Shown: piece after piece, positions 1-8,789 of the stretch
Layout: the number at the start of each line of letters is the position of its first letter
How positions within the stretch are numbered: the stretch's first letter is position 1
Origin: an uncultured Spirochaetales bacterium
GTDB lineage: Bacteria; Spirochaetota; Spirochaetia; Sphaerochaetales; Sphaerochaetaceae
DNA length: 64,000 nt
Direction of reading: 5' to 3'
Assembly (NCBI GenBank): GCA_934277975.1
Contig: CAKQWE010000001.1
Location: 124,001-188,000, forward strand
The notes under the pieces: model-generated
What the model was told of the DNA's origin: nothing
Databases searched by the model: none
Seen by the model: only the letters and a program-made list of their open reading frames with translations
Position numbers and translations under genes: made by a program

Positions 1-180
1 CATCGTACATCTGGACGCTCCAACCACTCCGAAGCGGTCCGACTCCATGGATGCGGGACGCTCAGGAACGCTCTTTGCGGTGACAACTGCGTCTGTTCGA
101 ACCGCACCGTACGGCATAGTACCGTCGCGGTTCCCCTTTCCTGTTCTGACCGCAGATGACATTGAACGAGGCCCGATGTT

Positions 181-231
181 GTGCGATTTCAACTGTTTTT
201 CATTCGATTTCGCACACTTATGTGCGATTTC
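181..231. promoter_or_regulatory. operator-like array of GTGCGATTTC words
   Basis: GTGCGATTTC occurs at 181-190 and 222-231, with the inverted core TCGCAC at 210-215. The last two form a dyad with a 6-base centre. Each word is followed by a T-rich run. The layout resembles the arrays at 10394-10473 and 52683-52760, but with a different word. No gene start within the window lies just downstream, so the regulated gene, if any, may lie beyond the left edge. Confidence 0.35.
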
Positions 232-353
232 GTCCTTTTTTCCATCAGAATAGCATACGAGGGGGTTGTCCAGCGGTTCGGATGGGAAAAGCTGTATCGA
301 AAACGCTGAAAGAGGGGGCTTTGGATATAAAGCCTCTTTCTGTTCAACCATCC

Positions 354-407
354 ACAACCGCCTCAAGCGCCACGACCGCCTCAAGAGCCACATCAGTCGC
401 AACCGCC
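354..407. repeat. 9-bp tandem array (six degenerate units)
   Basis: Six consecutive 9-mers of related sequence (ACAACCGCC, TCAAGCGCC, ACGACCGCC, TCAAGAGCC and two more divergent ones) lie in the intergenic region downstream of the GNAT gene. It belongs to a set of intergenic arrays in this window that share the 9-bp period but not the unit. Confidence 0.6.
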
Positions 408-529
408 CAAAGGCTGGATGCTCTCCTTCGATTCCCTTCTCCCAATCCCCCAACTTTCCGTGAAGAACCCGTTTTTTGCCTTTTATACTATTCGTAGTAG
501 AAAGACCTCGAGAAATGATATGAAATCCA

Positions 530-1015
530 CTACTCAACCCGCATTCCACCAAGGAAATCCTTGTAGATGCCTGGTGTGGAGTCTGGAATCTCAATGGCAC
601 CAACGCATTTGCGGTAGAAGTCCTTGGGACCAACCCCTCCTATAATGGCATATGCATAGCCAATGCTTCGCATGTCAAGCAAGGCCTCGATGAGCAGAGC
701 CTTTCCAATACCCATGCCCTGATATTCCTCAAGGACCTTGGTTGGCCCAAAGAAATCGCGACAGGTGGCCTCATAGCAGGCATAGCCAATGATATCGGCC
801 TGTTTGGTGGCTATGAAAAGAGAGACCGGTTGGCGTGAAAAACATGTCGAAGCCTCCCCTTTTGCACTTAGGGAGCTGTGTTTCTCTATCCAAGGCAGAA
901 TCCGGTACATATCAGGTGTCATGGCACGTCGTATCACAATGCCCTGTTCGTCAAGCTTGGCTTTGAGCGCAGGACACGGCTGAACATCCAACAAAGGAAC
1001 CAACATATCGCTCAT
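530..1015 (-). CDS. GNAT-family N-acetyltransferase
   Basis: A 161-residue protein with the acetyl-CoA-binding motif A of the GNAT fold (EEYQGMGIGKALL near residue 100) and a typical late FYRK segment near residue 133. The ATG at 1015 is preferred over an in-frame GTG two codons upstream because AGGAGG at 1026-1021 sits five bases before it. That Shine-Dalgarno overlaps the nagZ stop codon, so the gene is probably translationally coupled to nagZ as the last gene of the amino-sugar operon. Its position suggests a glucosaminide or amino-sugar N-acetyltransferase (compare GlmA, which acts in clostridial cell-wall recycling), but the acceptor cannot be read from sequence. Protein acetylation or antibiotic modification are alternatives. 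Confidence 0.85.
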   Translation of the reverse strand: MSDMLVPLLDVQPCPALKAKLDEQGIVIRRAMTPDMYRILPWIEKHSSLSAKGEASTCFSRQPVSLFIATKQADIIGYACYEATCRDFFGPTKVLEEYQGMGIGKALLIEALLDMRSIGYAYAIIGGVGPKDFYRKCVGAIEIPDSTPGIYKDFLGGMRVE

Positions 1016-1024
1016 AGACACCTC

Positions 1025-2578
1025 CTAGTAGTCGAGCTTTATAGGCAGCACACCATCAGCCTCGACACGACCTGCAAGAACTGCGGCAACGGGAGCCATG
1101 ATCATTGGGGAATACTCATATGCTGCAAGAGCACCTGTAGATGGCGACAGTTCAGAGAACTCAAAGGGATTCCTCAGGGCAACCACATTCACACAAGGCA
1201 TTGTTTTCTCCAAAGCCTTTATTAGGGCGATTTGGCCAGGTTTGGAATGTCCATTGTATGTGCCAATGGTCACGGATGTGTTGCTGCGGCACTTTTCGCA
1301 AACCTCTTTGATTTCCTCAGCTGTAGGATCAATGGAGGTCACAATGGCCGTTGTTCCAATAGTTCCACCTTCGAACAGCTCCTTCATTGCAAGAGGGAAA
1401 CAGGCAGTCTTGTTCTCAGGATTGGAGGCAAGGGTCACAACGAAAGGATAGCAGCCAACGAAGGCAGGGGATGCTCCCAATGGATGGAGTTTGCGAACCT
1501 CAGTCAAAGTCTTGGCTCGGGTTCTTTCGACATAAGCTTCATCGAATCCACGCTCAACTGCATCATACGTGAAAACATCTCTAGAAAGGAAACGATCCTT
1601 CGCCAGAACTATCCTCATGAAAGACTCGTCAAGCTCCGAGTCATCAAGATTGGAGAAGGCAAGGCCGCACGCCTCGCAGGCAAGCGATGGAGTATGTGAT
1701 ATGCAGGCAATGTCAACTCCTGCCTTGAAAGCCATAAGAGCTCCGTTTACAGTACCCCAATTCTGCTTTATAGCCCCCATTTCAAGACAGTCTGTGAAAA
1801 CCAAGCCATCGAATCCAAGCCTGGTCCGCAGAATGTCAGTGATTATAATCCTATTCATAGTCGAAGGGAGCCCACTGTCGTCAATCTTTGGGAACACTAT
1901 ATGTGAAGTCATTATGGAAGGCACCCCAGCCTCTATTGCGGATCTGAATGGCACCAGCTCGACCTTCTCTAGTTCCTCCAGACTCTTTTCAATGACAGGC
2001 AGTCCAATATGCGAATCGACACAGGTATCACCATGGCCTGGAAAGTGCTTTGCACAACACACCACTCCTTGTGAAAGGTATCCCTTTATCGCAAACGATG
2101 AATTTTTGGCAACGACGGAAGGATCGTCGGAATAGCTTCTCACGCCTATGACACGGTTGTGTGGATTGTTGTTCACATCGCAGTCAGGAGCAAAATCCAG
2201 CGTGCACCCAAGGGAAAGCATCTCCTTTGCGGTTATCGATGCACACCTGAAAATCGCTTCATCGCAGCCTTTCCCCAAAGAGCTCAGAGCCATTGCCCCT
2301 GGGACGTTTATGGCATCAGAAGGAAGCCTTGTAACGACTCCTCCTTCCTGATCTATTGCAATGAAAGGTTTTATGCCAGTCTCCGATACCACAAGCTCTT
2401 CAAGGTCCTTCGTCAGAGCCTTAAGCTGGGCACGGGACTTTATGTTGTGCTGAAAGAGTATTATGTTGCCAATCTTCCATTTCTTCACCATGGCTCTGAA
2501 CTCATCGGTTACATGGTCTTCCGGAAAACCTGTTATGAACCTTTGTCCAATGCGTATGCGTCTTTCGTTTTCGGTCAT
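1025..2578 (-). CDS. nagZ: beta-N-acetylhexosaminidase, GH3 (NagZ type)
   Basis: A 517-residue GH3 enzyme expected to remove non-reducing GlcNAc from muropeptides or GlcNAc-(anhydro)MurNAc. Visible features are IDQEGG (75-80), the NagZ signature KHFPGHGD (177-184) with the DSH loop (188-190) that provides the general acid, and the nucleophile Asp263 in FTDCLEMGAI. The C-terminal extension beyond about residue 340 matches the two-domain Bacillus-type enzyme rather than the short E. coli form. No signal peptide is seen, so it is probably cytoplasmic. The ATG at 2578 is chosen because AAGGAG lies six bases upstream; a longer frame would run into the preceding gene. It lies 41 bp after the muramidase gene and its stop overlaps the SD of the GNAT gene. 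Confidence 0.93.
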   Translation of the reverse strand: MTENERRIRIGQRFITGFPEDHVTDEFRAMVKKWKIGNIILFQHNIKSRAQLKALTKDLEELVVSETGIKPFIAIDQEGGVVTRLPSDAINVPGAMALSSLGKGCDEAIFRCASITAKEMLSLGCTLDFAPDCDVNNNPHNRVIGVRSYSDDPSVVAKNSSFAIKGYLSQGVVCCAKHFPGHGDTCVDSHIGLPVIEKSLEELEKVELVPFRSAIEAGVPSIMTSHIVFPKIDDSGLPSTMNRIIITDILRTRLGFDGLVFTDCLEMGAIKQNWGTVNGALMAFKAGVDIACISHTPSLACEACGLAFSNLDDSELDESFMRIVLAKDRFLSRDVFTYDAVERGFDEAYVERTRAKTLTEVRKLHPLGASPAFVGCYPFVVTLASNPENKTACFPLAMKELFEGGTIGTTAIVTSIDPTAEEIKEVCEKCRSNTSVTIGTYNGHSKPGQIALIKALEKTMPCVNVVALRNPFEFSELSPSTGALAAYEYSPMIMAPVAAVLAGRVEADGVLPIKLDY

Positions 2579-2619
2579 GGAAAACTCCTTGCCTTTGGTC
2601 GCAATCACTATTTCATCGT

Positions 2620-3756
2620 TCAATACAGAACGATATCCTCTATCCTTTTTCCAAACTCCATGCAATCCACTCTGCTCTGCTCCAAAAGAGAGGAGAACTT
2701 CATCCCAACATGTACGGGTCTTCCAAGAAGCCTGGCAATCTTGTTTCCATCTTCAAGCAATTTGAAGTCGTTTGGATACAACTCTCCAAAGACGTCCAAT
2801 ATGCGAGCTATGGTCTCAAATGGATTGAAAGCTGCCTTGTCCACGAATATCATTCTGCATCCCTGACACTGCACACCACTATGTTTGCTGAACGAAGGTG
2901 TAAACGATGCAGGAACGAACTTCACACCTCCAAGACAAAGGCCTTCCAGTTCGCCCAACAGCGTCTTCGCCTCCATATAGGGGGCGCCAAACACCTGAAA
3001 TGGTGTACTCGTCCCCCTCCCCTCTGATACGTTCGTACCCTCAAGCAAAGCCATAGCCGAATATGCAAGGGCACTGTCTAGTGTGGGAATTGAAACCGAC
3101 GGCGGCACGAATGCATACTCGAAACGTTCAGGGTCTCCTACAACGCCAGAAGGATCCACTTCCACAATCTCCAAAGGAAAATCGTAGCCTTTCTCCCTAT
3201 ATGCAAGCCTTGCGAACTCTCCAGGAGTAAGTCCGTATCTAAACGGAATTTCATATATTCCAACAAAACTCCTGACATCATCAGACAGCATAAGACCATC
3301 CAAACGCCTTCCAAGCATTGGGGCTCTATCAAGAACCACTATGGAAGTCTTTGTTCGTTGGCATGTCTTCATTGCCTCGTACAATGTAGAGATGTAGGTA
3401 TAGCAACGGACGCCAACATCCTGAATGTCATACACAAGGACATCAACATCCCCAAGCATGGAGTCTGCAATGGACTGATCCCCTGCTTTGTAGAGGCTGT
3501 ATACAGGAAGGCCTGTAAACGAATCAATGTAGAAATCAACATCCTCGCCAGCTCCGCAGTTTCCAAAAAGACCATGTTCAGGAGAAAAGAGCTTCACAAG
3601 TCTGAACTTCTCGTTTACAAGACAGTGGGACAATCTGTAGTCAATGGAAACTCCTGTCTGATTGGTTATCATGGCAAGGCGTGCATCTTTCAATCTTCCA
3701 TGGTACTCGCCCCCACCTATGAAGAAGTCTATTCCGCTTCTCTTTGGACCTTTCAT
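2620..3756 (-). CDS. namZ: DUF1343 / GH171 exo-beta-N-acetylmuramidase (NamZ-like)
   Basis: A 378-residue DUF1343 protein. Hallmarks are LFSPEHGL (56-63) and YDIQDVGVRCYTY (109-121). Characterised members (NamZ of Bacillus and Tannerella) release MurNAc from the non-reducing end of peptidoglycan chains, complementing NagZ, which releases GlcNAc. The start at 3756 has AGGAG eight bases upstream. No signal peptide is evident, suggesting that it acts on imported glycan fragments. It sits between anmK (47 bp upstream) and nagZ, so the operon encodes alternating exo-cleavage of MurNAc and GlcNAc. Family assignment is firm; the exact substrate is inferred from the family and neighbours. Confidence 0.88.
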   Translation of the reverse strand: MKGPKRSGIDFFIGGGEYHGRLKDARLAMITNQTGVSIDYRLSHCLVNEKFRLVKLFSPEHGLFGNCGAGEDVDFYIDSFTGLPVYSLYKAGDQSIADSMLGDVDVLVYDIQDVGVRCYTYISTLYEAMKTCQRTKTSIVVLDRAPMLGRRLDGLMLSDDVRSFVGIYEIPFRYGLTPGEFARLAYREKGYDFPLEIVEVDPSGVVGDPERFEYAFVPPSVSIPTLDSALAYSAMALLEGTNVSEGRGTSTPFQVFGAPYMEAKTLLGELEGLCLGGVKFVPASFTPSFSKHSGVQCQGCRMIFVDKAAFNPFETIARILDVFGELYPNDFKLLEDGNKIARLLGRPVHVGMKFSSLLEQSRVDCMEFGKRIEDIVLY

Positions 3757-3803
3757 CACCAACGCTCCTAAAAACCGTCTTCCATACACCCTTAGGCAAA
3801 GAC

Positions 3804-4943
3804 CTAGATGGAGACCTTGCCCATTGAGGTATAATGCCTTGCACCAGTAACGGAAAGCACTTCGTTGTGACTTCCGTGAAGCCTCTCGTTTGCAAGAATG
3901 ACGAAGGCAACTGCCTCCTTCATATCCGAATCCTCTCCAACCATCACATTCGTTCTTGGAAGGTTCGTTTTCAAGTGATTCAAGATCGCCTTGTTGTGCG
4001 AACCGCCACCATTTACAACCAGTTCATCAGGGACAAAGCCTTCGTTCTTCAACGCAAGTTCTATGCACACAGCAGTGAACGCCGTAGCCGTAGCTATGAG
4101 GTCAGGCATGGAAACGTTCAGATCAGCAGCCTTTCTGGATATCTTCTCCACGTAATCCGGACCATACAGTTCGCGGCCTGTGGTCTTTGGAGCAGGACGA
4201 GGAATATAATCGTCCGTTGAGACCATCCATGAAAGCAATGCTTCGTCTATATGCGCTCCAAGAGCAATCTCTCCACCATCGTCAAAGCTTAGACGTCCGT
4301 TGGTGAAACGCTTCACAAGGGCATCGATCACCATGTTTCCAGGTCCCGTGTCATAGGCTATCACATCCTCACAGCCACACCCCTTTTTCATCATGCTTAT
4401 GTTTCCAATGCCTCCAATGTTCTGAAGGGCAATGTCCTTTTCATCGTTTGAATAAAGGATATACTCCGTAAACGGAACCAATGGAGCCCCCTGTCCTCCT
4501 GCAGAGACATCCCTCACCCTAAAATCTCCAACTACAGGACATCCAAGACGTTCCGATATACAGGAGAACTCTCCAAGCTGCAGAGTAGACCTAACGTTTC
4601 TACCAAAGTACCCCATACCTCTAGGCTCATGCCAAAGAGTATGGCCATGGCTTGCAACAAAGTCTATTCTTGAACAGATCCTTTCGTTGCGTCTCCACAG
4701 GGTCTCTGCCGCATCGGCGAAGAGTTCACCAAGAAGGAAATTCAAGGCTGAAAGCTCGCACGTCGTGGTTGAATCACCACCAGCTACAGCTATAAGCCTA
4801 GCCTTGAAGTCCTTTTCATAGTCTACAGACAAGGAATCGACCAAAGAAACTTTGGTTCCAAGGCCATGTCCTTCAATGGATACAAGAGCTGCATCTATGC
4901 CGTCAGCACTGGTTCCACTCATTATTCCTATTGCATACTTCAT
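3804..4943 (-). CDS. anmK: anhydro-N-acetylmuramic acid kinase
   Basis: A 379-residue ASKHA-fold kinase converting 1,6-anhydroMurNAc to MurNAc-6-phosphate. The family N-terminus GIMSGTSADGID is at residues 6-17, and the nucleotide-binding VVNGGGSHN segment lies toward the C-terminus. The ATG at 4943 follows a strong purine-rich ribosome site (GGGGGGTGG); an in-frame TTG four codons upstream is less likely. It begins 12 bp after the permease stop, in the same operon. No MurQ etherase or NagA deacetylase gene lies in this window, so the next steps must be encoded elsewhere. Confidence 0.95.
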   Translation of the reverse strand: MKYAIGIMSGTSADGIDAALVSIEGHGLGTKVSLVDSLSVDYEKDFKARLIAVAGGDSTTTCELSALNFLLGELFADAAETLWRRNERICSRIDFVASHGHTLWHEPRGMGYFGRNVRSTLQLGEFSCISERLGCPVVGDFRVRDVSAGGQGAPLVPFTEYILYSNDEKDIALQNIGGIGNISMMKKGCGCEDVIAYDTGPGNMVIDALVKRFTNGRLSFDDGGEIALGAHIDEALLSWMVSTDDYIPRPAPKTTGRELYGPDYVEKISRKAADLNVSMPDLIATATAFTAVCIELALKNEGFVPDELVVNGGGSHNKAILNHLKTNLPRTNVMVGEDSDMKEAVAFVILANERLHGSHNEVLSVTGARHYTSMGKVSI

Positions 4944-4955
4944 TCCACCCCCCAA

Positions 4956-5834
4956 TCATCCTTTGACGGAACCAACCGTAAGACCCTTCACGAAGTATTT
5001 CTGAAGGAATGGATACAGCACGATTATTGGAAGCGTAGAAGTGATGATGACGGCACTCTTTATTGAGATCGATAGCGTTGCGGTGTCGGTTGAAGCGCTG
5101 CTGCTGTCCCCAAGTACCATTGTTCCGTTTACGATGTTTCTAAGGAACAACATGACAGGATACTGTTTTGTGTTGAGGTATATGAGCCCATTGAACCAGT
5201 CGTTCCAGAAGAACACCGCATAGTACAGTCCAACGGTGGCTATTGCCGCAGTGGAAAGAGGAAGGATTATTCTGGGAAGTATGGAGAAGTACCCAATGCC
5301 GTCTATGAGGGCGGCCTCTTCTATCTCCTGAGGCAGAGCTTTGAAGAAATTGACCATTATTATCAGATTGAACTGGTTTATCGCAAACGGAATCAGCATT
5401 GCAAAACGTGTACCAGTGAGATGCAGAGACGATATAAGAAGATAGTTTGGGATGAGTCCTCCTGCGAAATACATGGAGAATATGACCATCTTCATGAGGA
5501 TTCTCTGCCCTTTCAGGTATGTCTTGGAAAGAGGATAGGCAAACAGAATAGTCATGCAAAGGGCTATGAACGTGCCTGCGATGGTATAGAATATCGTGTT
5601 TCCGTACGCTCTGAAGAAGTTCGGATATGTAAAGATCTGTTTGTAGGCTTCGAAATTTATCCCTTTTGGTATGAGTCTGACCTGGTTGTTGATTATCGCT
5701 TTTGGGGAGGACAGAGAAAGCGAAACCATATAGATGAACGGGATTATGCAAATGAGAAGGGAAAACACCATCACTGCATAGATAATGACGTTCAGAATCT
5801 TTGAGGAAGTTGATGTATCCTTAACCTTTGGCAT
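4956..5834 (-). CDS. carbohydrate ABC transporter permease (YtcP/LplC type)
   Basis: A 292-residue inner-membrane permease of the CUT1 (MalG-like) class with about six membrane segments. The cytoplasmic EAA loop that contacts the ATPase is clear (EEAALIDGIGYFSILPRI, about residues 190-207). Its partner is the LplB-like permease 16 bp upstream. No ATP-binding subunit is encoded nearby; CUT1 systems of this class often borrow a shared MsmX-type ATPase. The gene lies directly upstream of anmK, suggesting import of muropeptide-derived or other amino-sugar oligosaccharides; the ligand is inferred from context only. Confidence 0.9.
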   Translation of the reverse strand: MPKVKDTSTSSKILNVIIYAVMVFSLLICIIPFIYMVSLSLSSPKAIINNQVRLIPKGINFEAYKQIFTYPNFFRAYGNTIFYTIAGTFIALCMTILFAYPLSKTYLKGQRILMKMVIFSMYFAGGLIPNYLLISSLHLTGTRFAMLIPFAINQFNLIIMVNFFKALPQEIEEAALIDGIGYFSILPRIILPLSTAAIATVGLYYAVFFWNDWFNGLIYLNTKQYPVMLFLRNIVNGTMVLGDSSSASTDTATLSISIKSAVIITSTLPIIVLYPFLQKYFVKGLTVGSVKG

Positions 5835-5850
5835 TCATGGACCTCCCTTG

Positions 5851-6840
5851 TCAATATATTCCATCGCCTGTCAAAAGCTTTGACAGTTTGTTGGAGCCGG
5901 ATACAAGAACAAGACCTATGATTCCTGAGAAAAGACCAATCGCGGTGGCATAGGAATAGTTCTGGTTTGCAAGACCAGTTCTGTAAACGAGCGTATCGAT
6001 GATATCGCTCACGGAGCTGTTGCTTGGAGTATACATGAGAAGGACCTTCTCGAATCCAAGGCTCAGAAGCCTCCCGACCTCAAGAATAAGCATGACCATG
6101 ATCGTTGGCAGAATCGAAGGCAATGTCACATGGAAGATCTGTTGGAAACGGCCGGCCCCGTCTATCTCTGCCGCTTCATACAGATCGCTGTTTATGTTAG
6201 TTATGGATGCAAGGTAGATTATCGCAGTCCAACCAGTGAACTGCCACGCACCTGAAGCTATGTAAAGGAACCTGAAATACTGTGGTTCGTTCATGTAGTA
6301 CACGGGTTGAAGGTGTAGAACGTTGACCCTGAACTGATTGAAAAGTCCTGACGAAGGAGAAAGGATCTCCGTCATCATTGCAATGACGACTACAGTCGAT
6401 ATGAACCTTGGCATATACGAGATGGTCTGTACGACCTTCTTGAACTTCTTTCTGTTGACTTCGTTTAAAAGGATTGCAAAGGCTATGGGAAGCGGAAAAG
6501 TGAATATGATGTTCAAAAGACTCAGCGAAAGCGTATTCCTGAAAGCCCTCCAAAAAGCAGGATCTTCAAAGAAACGCTCAAAATACTTGAAACCAACCCA
6601 CTCGGTTCCAAAGATTCCCTTTCCTGGACGGTACTTCCTGAAGGCAAGCACATTTCCAACCATAGGTATATACTTGAACACAATAAAGTAGACCACCGGC
6701 ACAACCATCATAAGATAAAGCTGCCAATAGCGTCTGAAATGGCGCTGAAGAGGCGACCTTCCATTGACATCCAGTCCAACATCCCGTTTTCCCATGGGTT
6801 CCTCGCTGTCACTATGCTGTTTTTCCGTAGCCACAACCAT
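5851..6840 (-). CDS. carbohydrate ABC transporter permease (LplB type)
   Basis: A 329-residue permease, larger partner of the MalG-like subunit. A charged, possibly disordered N-terminus (about 40 residues) precedes roughly six membrane helices starting at LYLMMVVPVVYFIVF. The EAA motif YEAAEIDGAGRFQQIF lies in the C-terminal third. The longest ATG start has only a weak ribosome site; an internal ATG at 6795 has GAGGAA just upstream and may be the true start. It lies between the binding-protein gene and the second permease in one operon. Confidence 0.88.
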   Translation of the reverse strand: MVVATEKQHSDSEEPMGKRDVGLDVNGRSPLQRHFRRYWQLYLMMVVPVVYFIVFKYIPMVGNVLAFRKYRPGKGIFGTEWVGFKYFERFFEDPAFWRAFRNTLSLSLLNIIFTFPLPIAFAILLNEVNRKKFKKVVQTISYMPRFISTVVVIAMMTEILSPSSGLFNQFRVNVLHLQPVYYMNEPQYFRFLYIASGAWQFTGWTAIIYLASITNINSDLYEAAEIDGAGRFQQIFHVTLPSILPTIMVMLILEVGRLLSLGFEKVLLMYTPSNSSVSDIIDTLVYRTGLANQNYSYATAIGLFSGIIGLVLVSGSNKLSKLLTGDGIY

Positions 6841-6859
6841 CCGCTACGGGTTTCAATAT

Positions 6860-6889
6860 GCGGGAGGGCTCCAAAGGGAACCCTCCCGC
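6860..6889 (-). promoter_or_regulatory. intra-operon hairpin between binding-protein and permease genes
   Basis: A perfect 9-bp inverted repeat (GCGGGAGGG / CCCTCCCGC, 12-base loop) lies 40 bp after the solute-binding-protein stop and 20 bp before the permease start. It has no U-tract, so it is unlikely to be a full terminator. Hairpins in this place commonly protect the upstream mRNA segment so that binding protein exceeds permease; that role here is inferred. Confidence 0.6.
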
Positions 6890-6929
6890 CAAATGAGTTC
6901 AAAATTGGACTATTCCAAATGACATCCTA

Positions 6930-8468
6930 TCAGAGGTTTTCGTTGTAGAGGGCGCAGTACTTGTCGATTCCAAGAGTCTTCATCTCGGCAACATACGCAT
7001 CCCAATCCTTGTCGATGCTCTTCTTTCCGGTAAGGAAAGCATCGCACCATACTTCGAATGCATCAGCAAGAGGAGTCATGAGTGTCGTAGCCTCTTCAGC
7101 TGAATCATCGTCGAACTTTGGTGTTGGTGGAATGTACTGGATGACATCGCCAATGGCCTCGACCGCTGCATTGATCTGAGCGTAGTTCTCGTCGTACTTG
7201 GTCATTTCGCGGCTGTTGACCCAAACCTTCTGTGTTACATCACTTCCACAGCCATATGCAAGCTGCATGTACTTGTAGACACCTTCGGAAGCGTTCTTGA
7301 TCTCATCGGTGTACTGGATCTTTCCATCAACCATGTTGTATGTGACGCCTTCCTTTCCAACACACCAAAGGAGAGCAGCTTCCTCTGAGAAGAACATCTT
7401 GTCAACAGCACGGACAATCTGTTCGAAATCCTTTCTCTCTGCTGTCTTTGCCGGGAACAGGATGCCACTTCCAGTGCGATCCTTCTGCTGATGGTGTGCA
7501 CCTGCAGGGCCTGCAAGGGCTGGATACATCTGAAGATCGAAACCTTCAATTTCGCTTGCAGCCTCGACTCCGCCAATCTGGTCATAGTATGCCCATGTTG
7601 CCATTGAAGCACCGGTAGCCATCTTTCTTGACCAAATGCCGCCATCGATTGGATCAGCCATCTCAGGATCAAGAAGACCCTCTGCATAGAGCTTTGCAAA
7701 GTAAGTGATATATGCCTTGAACTCATCGCTGATAGCACCTGCAAAGAACTGCTTCTTGTCATAGTCCCAGGAAAGGACCCTCGATCCGCCAGCGCTGTTC
7801 TTTCCAAGAGAAACACCGAACGAAGGCATCGTCATTCTGTAGAGGACTCTTGGGCCAGCGAGGATTGTAAGAGGATATGAAGAAGGGTTGACTTCCTTGT
7901 ACTTCTTGAGGATCTCATAGAGGTCATCGAATGTTTTAGGAGCTTCAAAGCCATACTGCTCAAGGAAATCCTGTCTAAGGATGAGACCACCGTCATAGAA
8001 TGGAGCGTCATAGAGGGAAGGAAGGTAGTAGAGCTTTCCATCTTTGAGCTTGAGCTTTTCTATGTCGTCCTCCATTCCAAACTTCTCGACCATTGCATTC
8101 CAGTTCGGAGTCCATTCGCTGTAGTCACTGATTGGAACTATTGCTCCGTTCATAGCCAATGACGCATTCTCTCCGGTTGTGGAAGAATAAAGAACAACGT
8201 CAGGAGCGTTCACCTGCGTATTGAGGGCGAGGGAAACCTTTGTGTTGTAATCGGCAATTGGGATGATTTCCCAATCGACCTCTGCATTTGCGAGTTTCTG
8301 AGCCTCGACCACTGTAAGCCAGTCAGCCTTGAAAGGCAGTGTAGCATTGTCAGAATAGTATGCGCTGAACTTTACAGGTCCATCGTTCGCTGCTTCCTGC
8401 GCAGCCTGTGCGAACACAGAGCAGAAAACCGTCAGAGCCACTAGAGCAACAAGTAGTGTCTTTTTCAT
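6930..8468 (-). CDS. extracellular sugar-binding protein of ABC transporter
   Basis: A 512-residue family-1 type solute-binding protein, the largest subunit of the amino-sugar/oligosaccharide importer. It starts with a signal peptide (MKKTLLVALVALTVFCSVFA) likely cleaved by signal peptidase I after AQA. A cysteine is present in the hydrophobic stretch, but the residues before it do not form a good lipobox. The ATG at 8468 has AGGAAGGA five bases upstream; a longer frame would add an implausible charged leader. It is the first gene of the operon continuing through two permeases, anmK, namZ, nagZ and GNAT. Ligand unknown. Confidence 0.9.
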   Translation of the reverse strand: MKKTLLVALVALTVFCSVFAQAAQEAANDGPVKFSAYYSDNATLPFKADWLTVVEAQKLANAEVDWEIIPIADYNTKVSLALNTQVNAPDVVLYSSTTGENASLAMNGAIVPISDYSEWTPNWNAMVEKFGMEDDIEKLKLKDGKLYYLPSLYDAPFYDGGLILRQDFLEQYGFEAPKTFDDLYEILKKYKEVNPSSYPLTILAGPRVLYRMTMPSFGVSLGKNSAGGSRVLSWDYDKKQFFAGAISDEFKAYITYFAKLYAEGLLDPEMADPIDGGIWSRKMATGASMATWAYYDQIGGVEAASEIEGFDLQMYPALAGPAGAHHQQKDRTGSGILFPAKTAERKDFEQIVRAVDKMFFSEEAALLWCVGKEGVTYNMVDGKIQYTDEIKNASEGVYKYMQLAYGCGSDVTQKVWVNSREMTKYDENYAQINAAVEAIGDVIQYIPPTPKFDDDSAEEATTLMTPLADAFEVWCDAFLTGKKSIDKDWDAYVAEMKTLGIDKYCALYNENL

Positions 8469-8568
8469 TTTTTCCTTCCTTTTGTTTTGTTTGTGAGGAT
8501 AATCCAACCCCCACTAAAGACCACAATAGAATGGGAAACTCCACAAGTCAAGGAAAATCAATGTAAAT

Positions 8569-8735
8569 GAGGAACTTTCAAAACTACTTCATGCGTCCTG
8601 TCAATGCCCTGCACGGCTGGAAATCCGCCTTCAGCGACTTCATAATACACAAAGTATTATCTCAGTCGCTTCAGACGGTTTCCATCTCGGCAATCCATGT
8701 CCAATCCACACAAAGCATAGTTTTGAAAGTTCCTC
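8569..8735. mobile_element. MITE-like 167-bp element, copy 1 (reverse orientation)
   Basis: Ends are a perfect 18-bp terminal inverted repeat, GAGGAACTTTCAAAACTA at the left and its exact complement at the right. The element is flanked on both sides by TAAAT (8564-8568 and 8736-8740), a 5-bp target-site duplication. The interior holds a second stem with ATAATAC/GTATTAT arms around a TTTGT loop. It lies upstream of the transporter operon and downstream of nagB. Full-length relatives of exactly 167 bp lie at 45752 and 51692. No transposase is encoded, so it is non-autonomous. Confidence 0.85.
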
Positions 8736-8789
8736 TAAATTCGTTGCATTCTGTTGCACAGTCCGTTTCAAAGCCGGCCAGCTACAATC

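Larger units (their letters stand above)
1..529. other. gene-free region at the left edge with degenerate repeats
   Basis: No credible gene is visible on either strand; the short open frames lack ribosome sites and family features. The first 180 bases are GC-rich and weakly repetitive (GGACGCTC-like words). Bases 181-231 hold three copies of the word GTGCGA in alternating orientation, 308-340 an imperfect hairpin, and 354-407 a 9-bp tandem array; the two repeats are listed separately. Confidence 0.6.

Noticed and set aside
308..340. Hairpin GAAAGAG ... CTCTTTC as terminator of the GNAT operon
   Set aside because: Almost 200 bp past the stop codon with no proper T-run on either strand.
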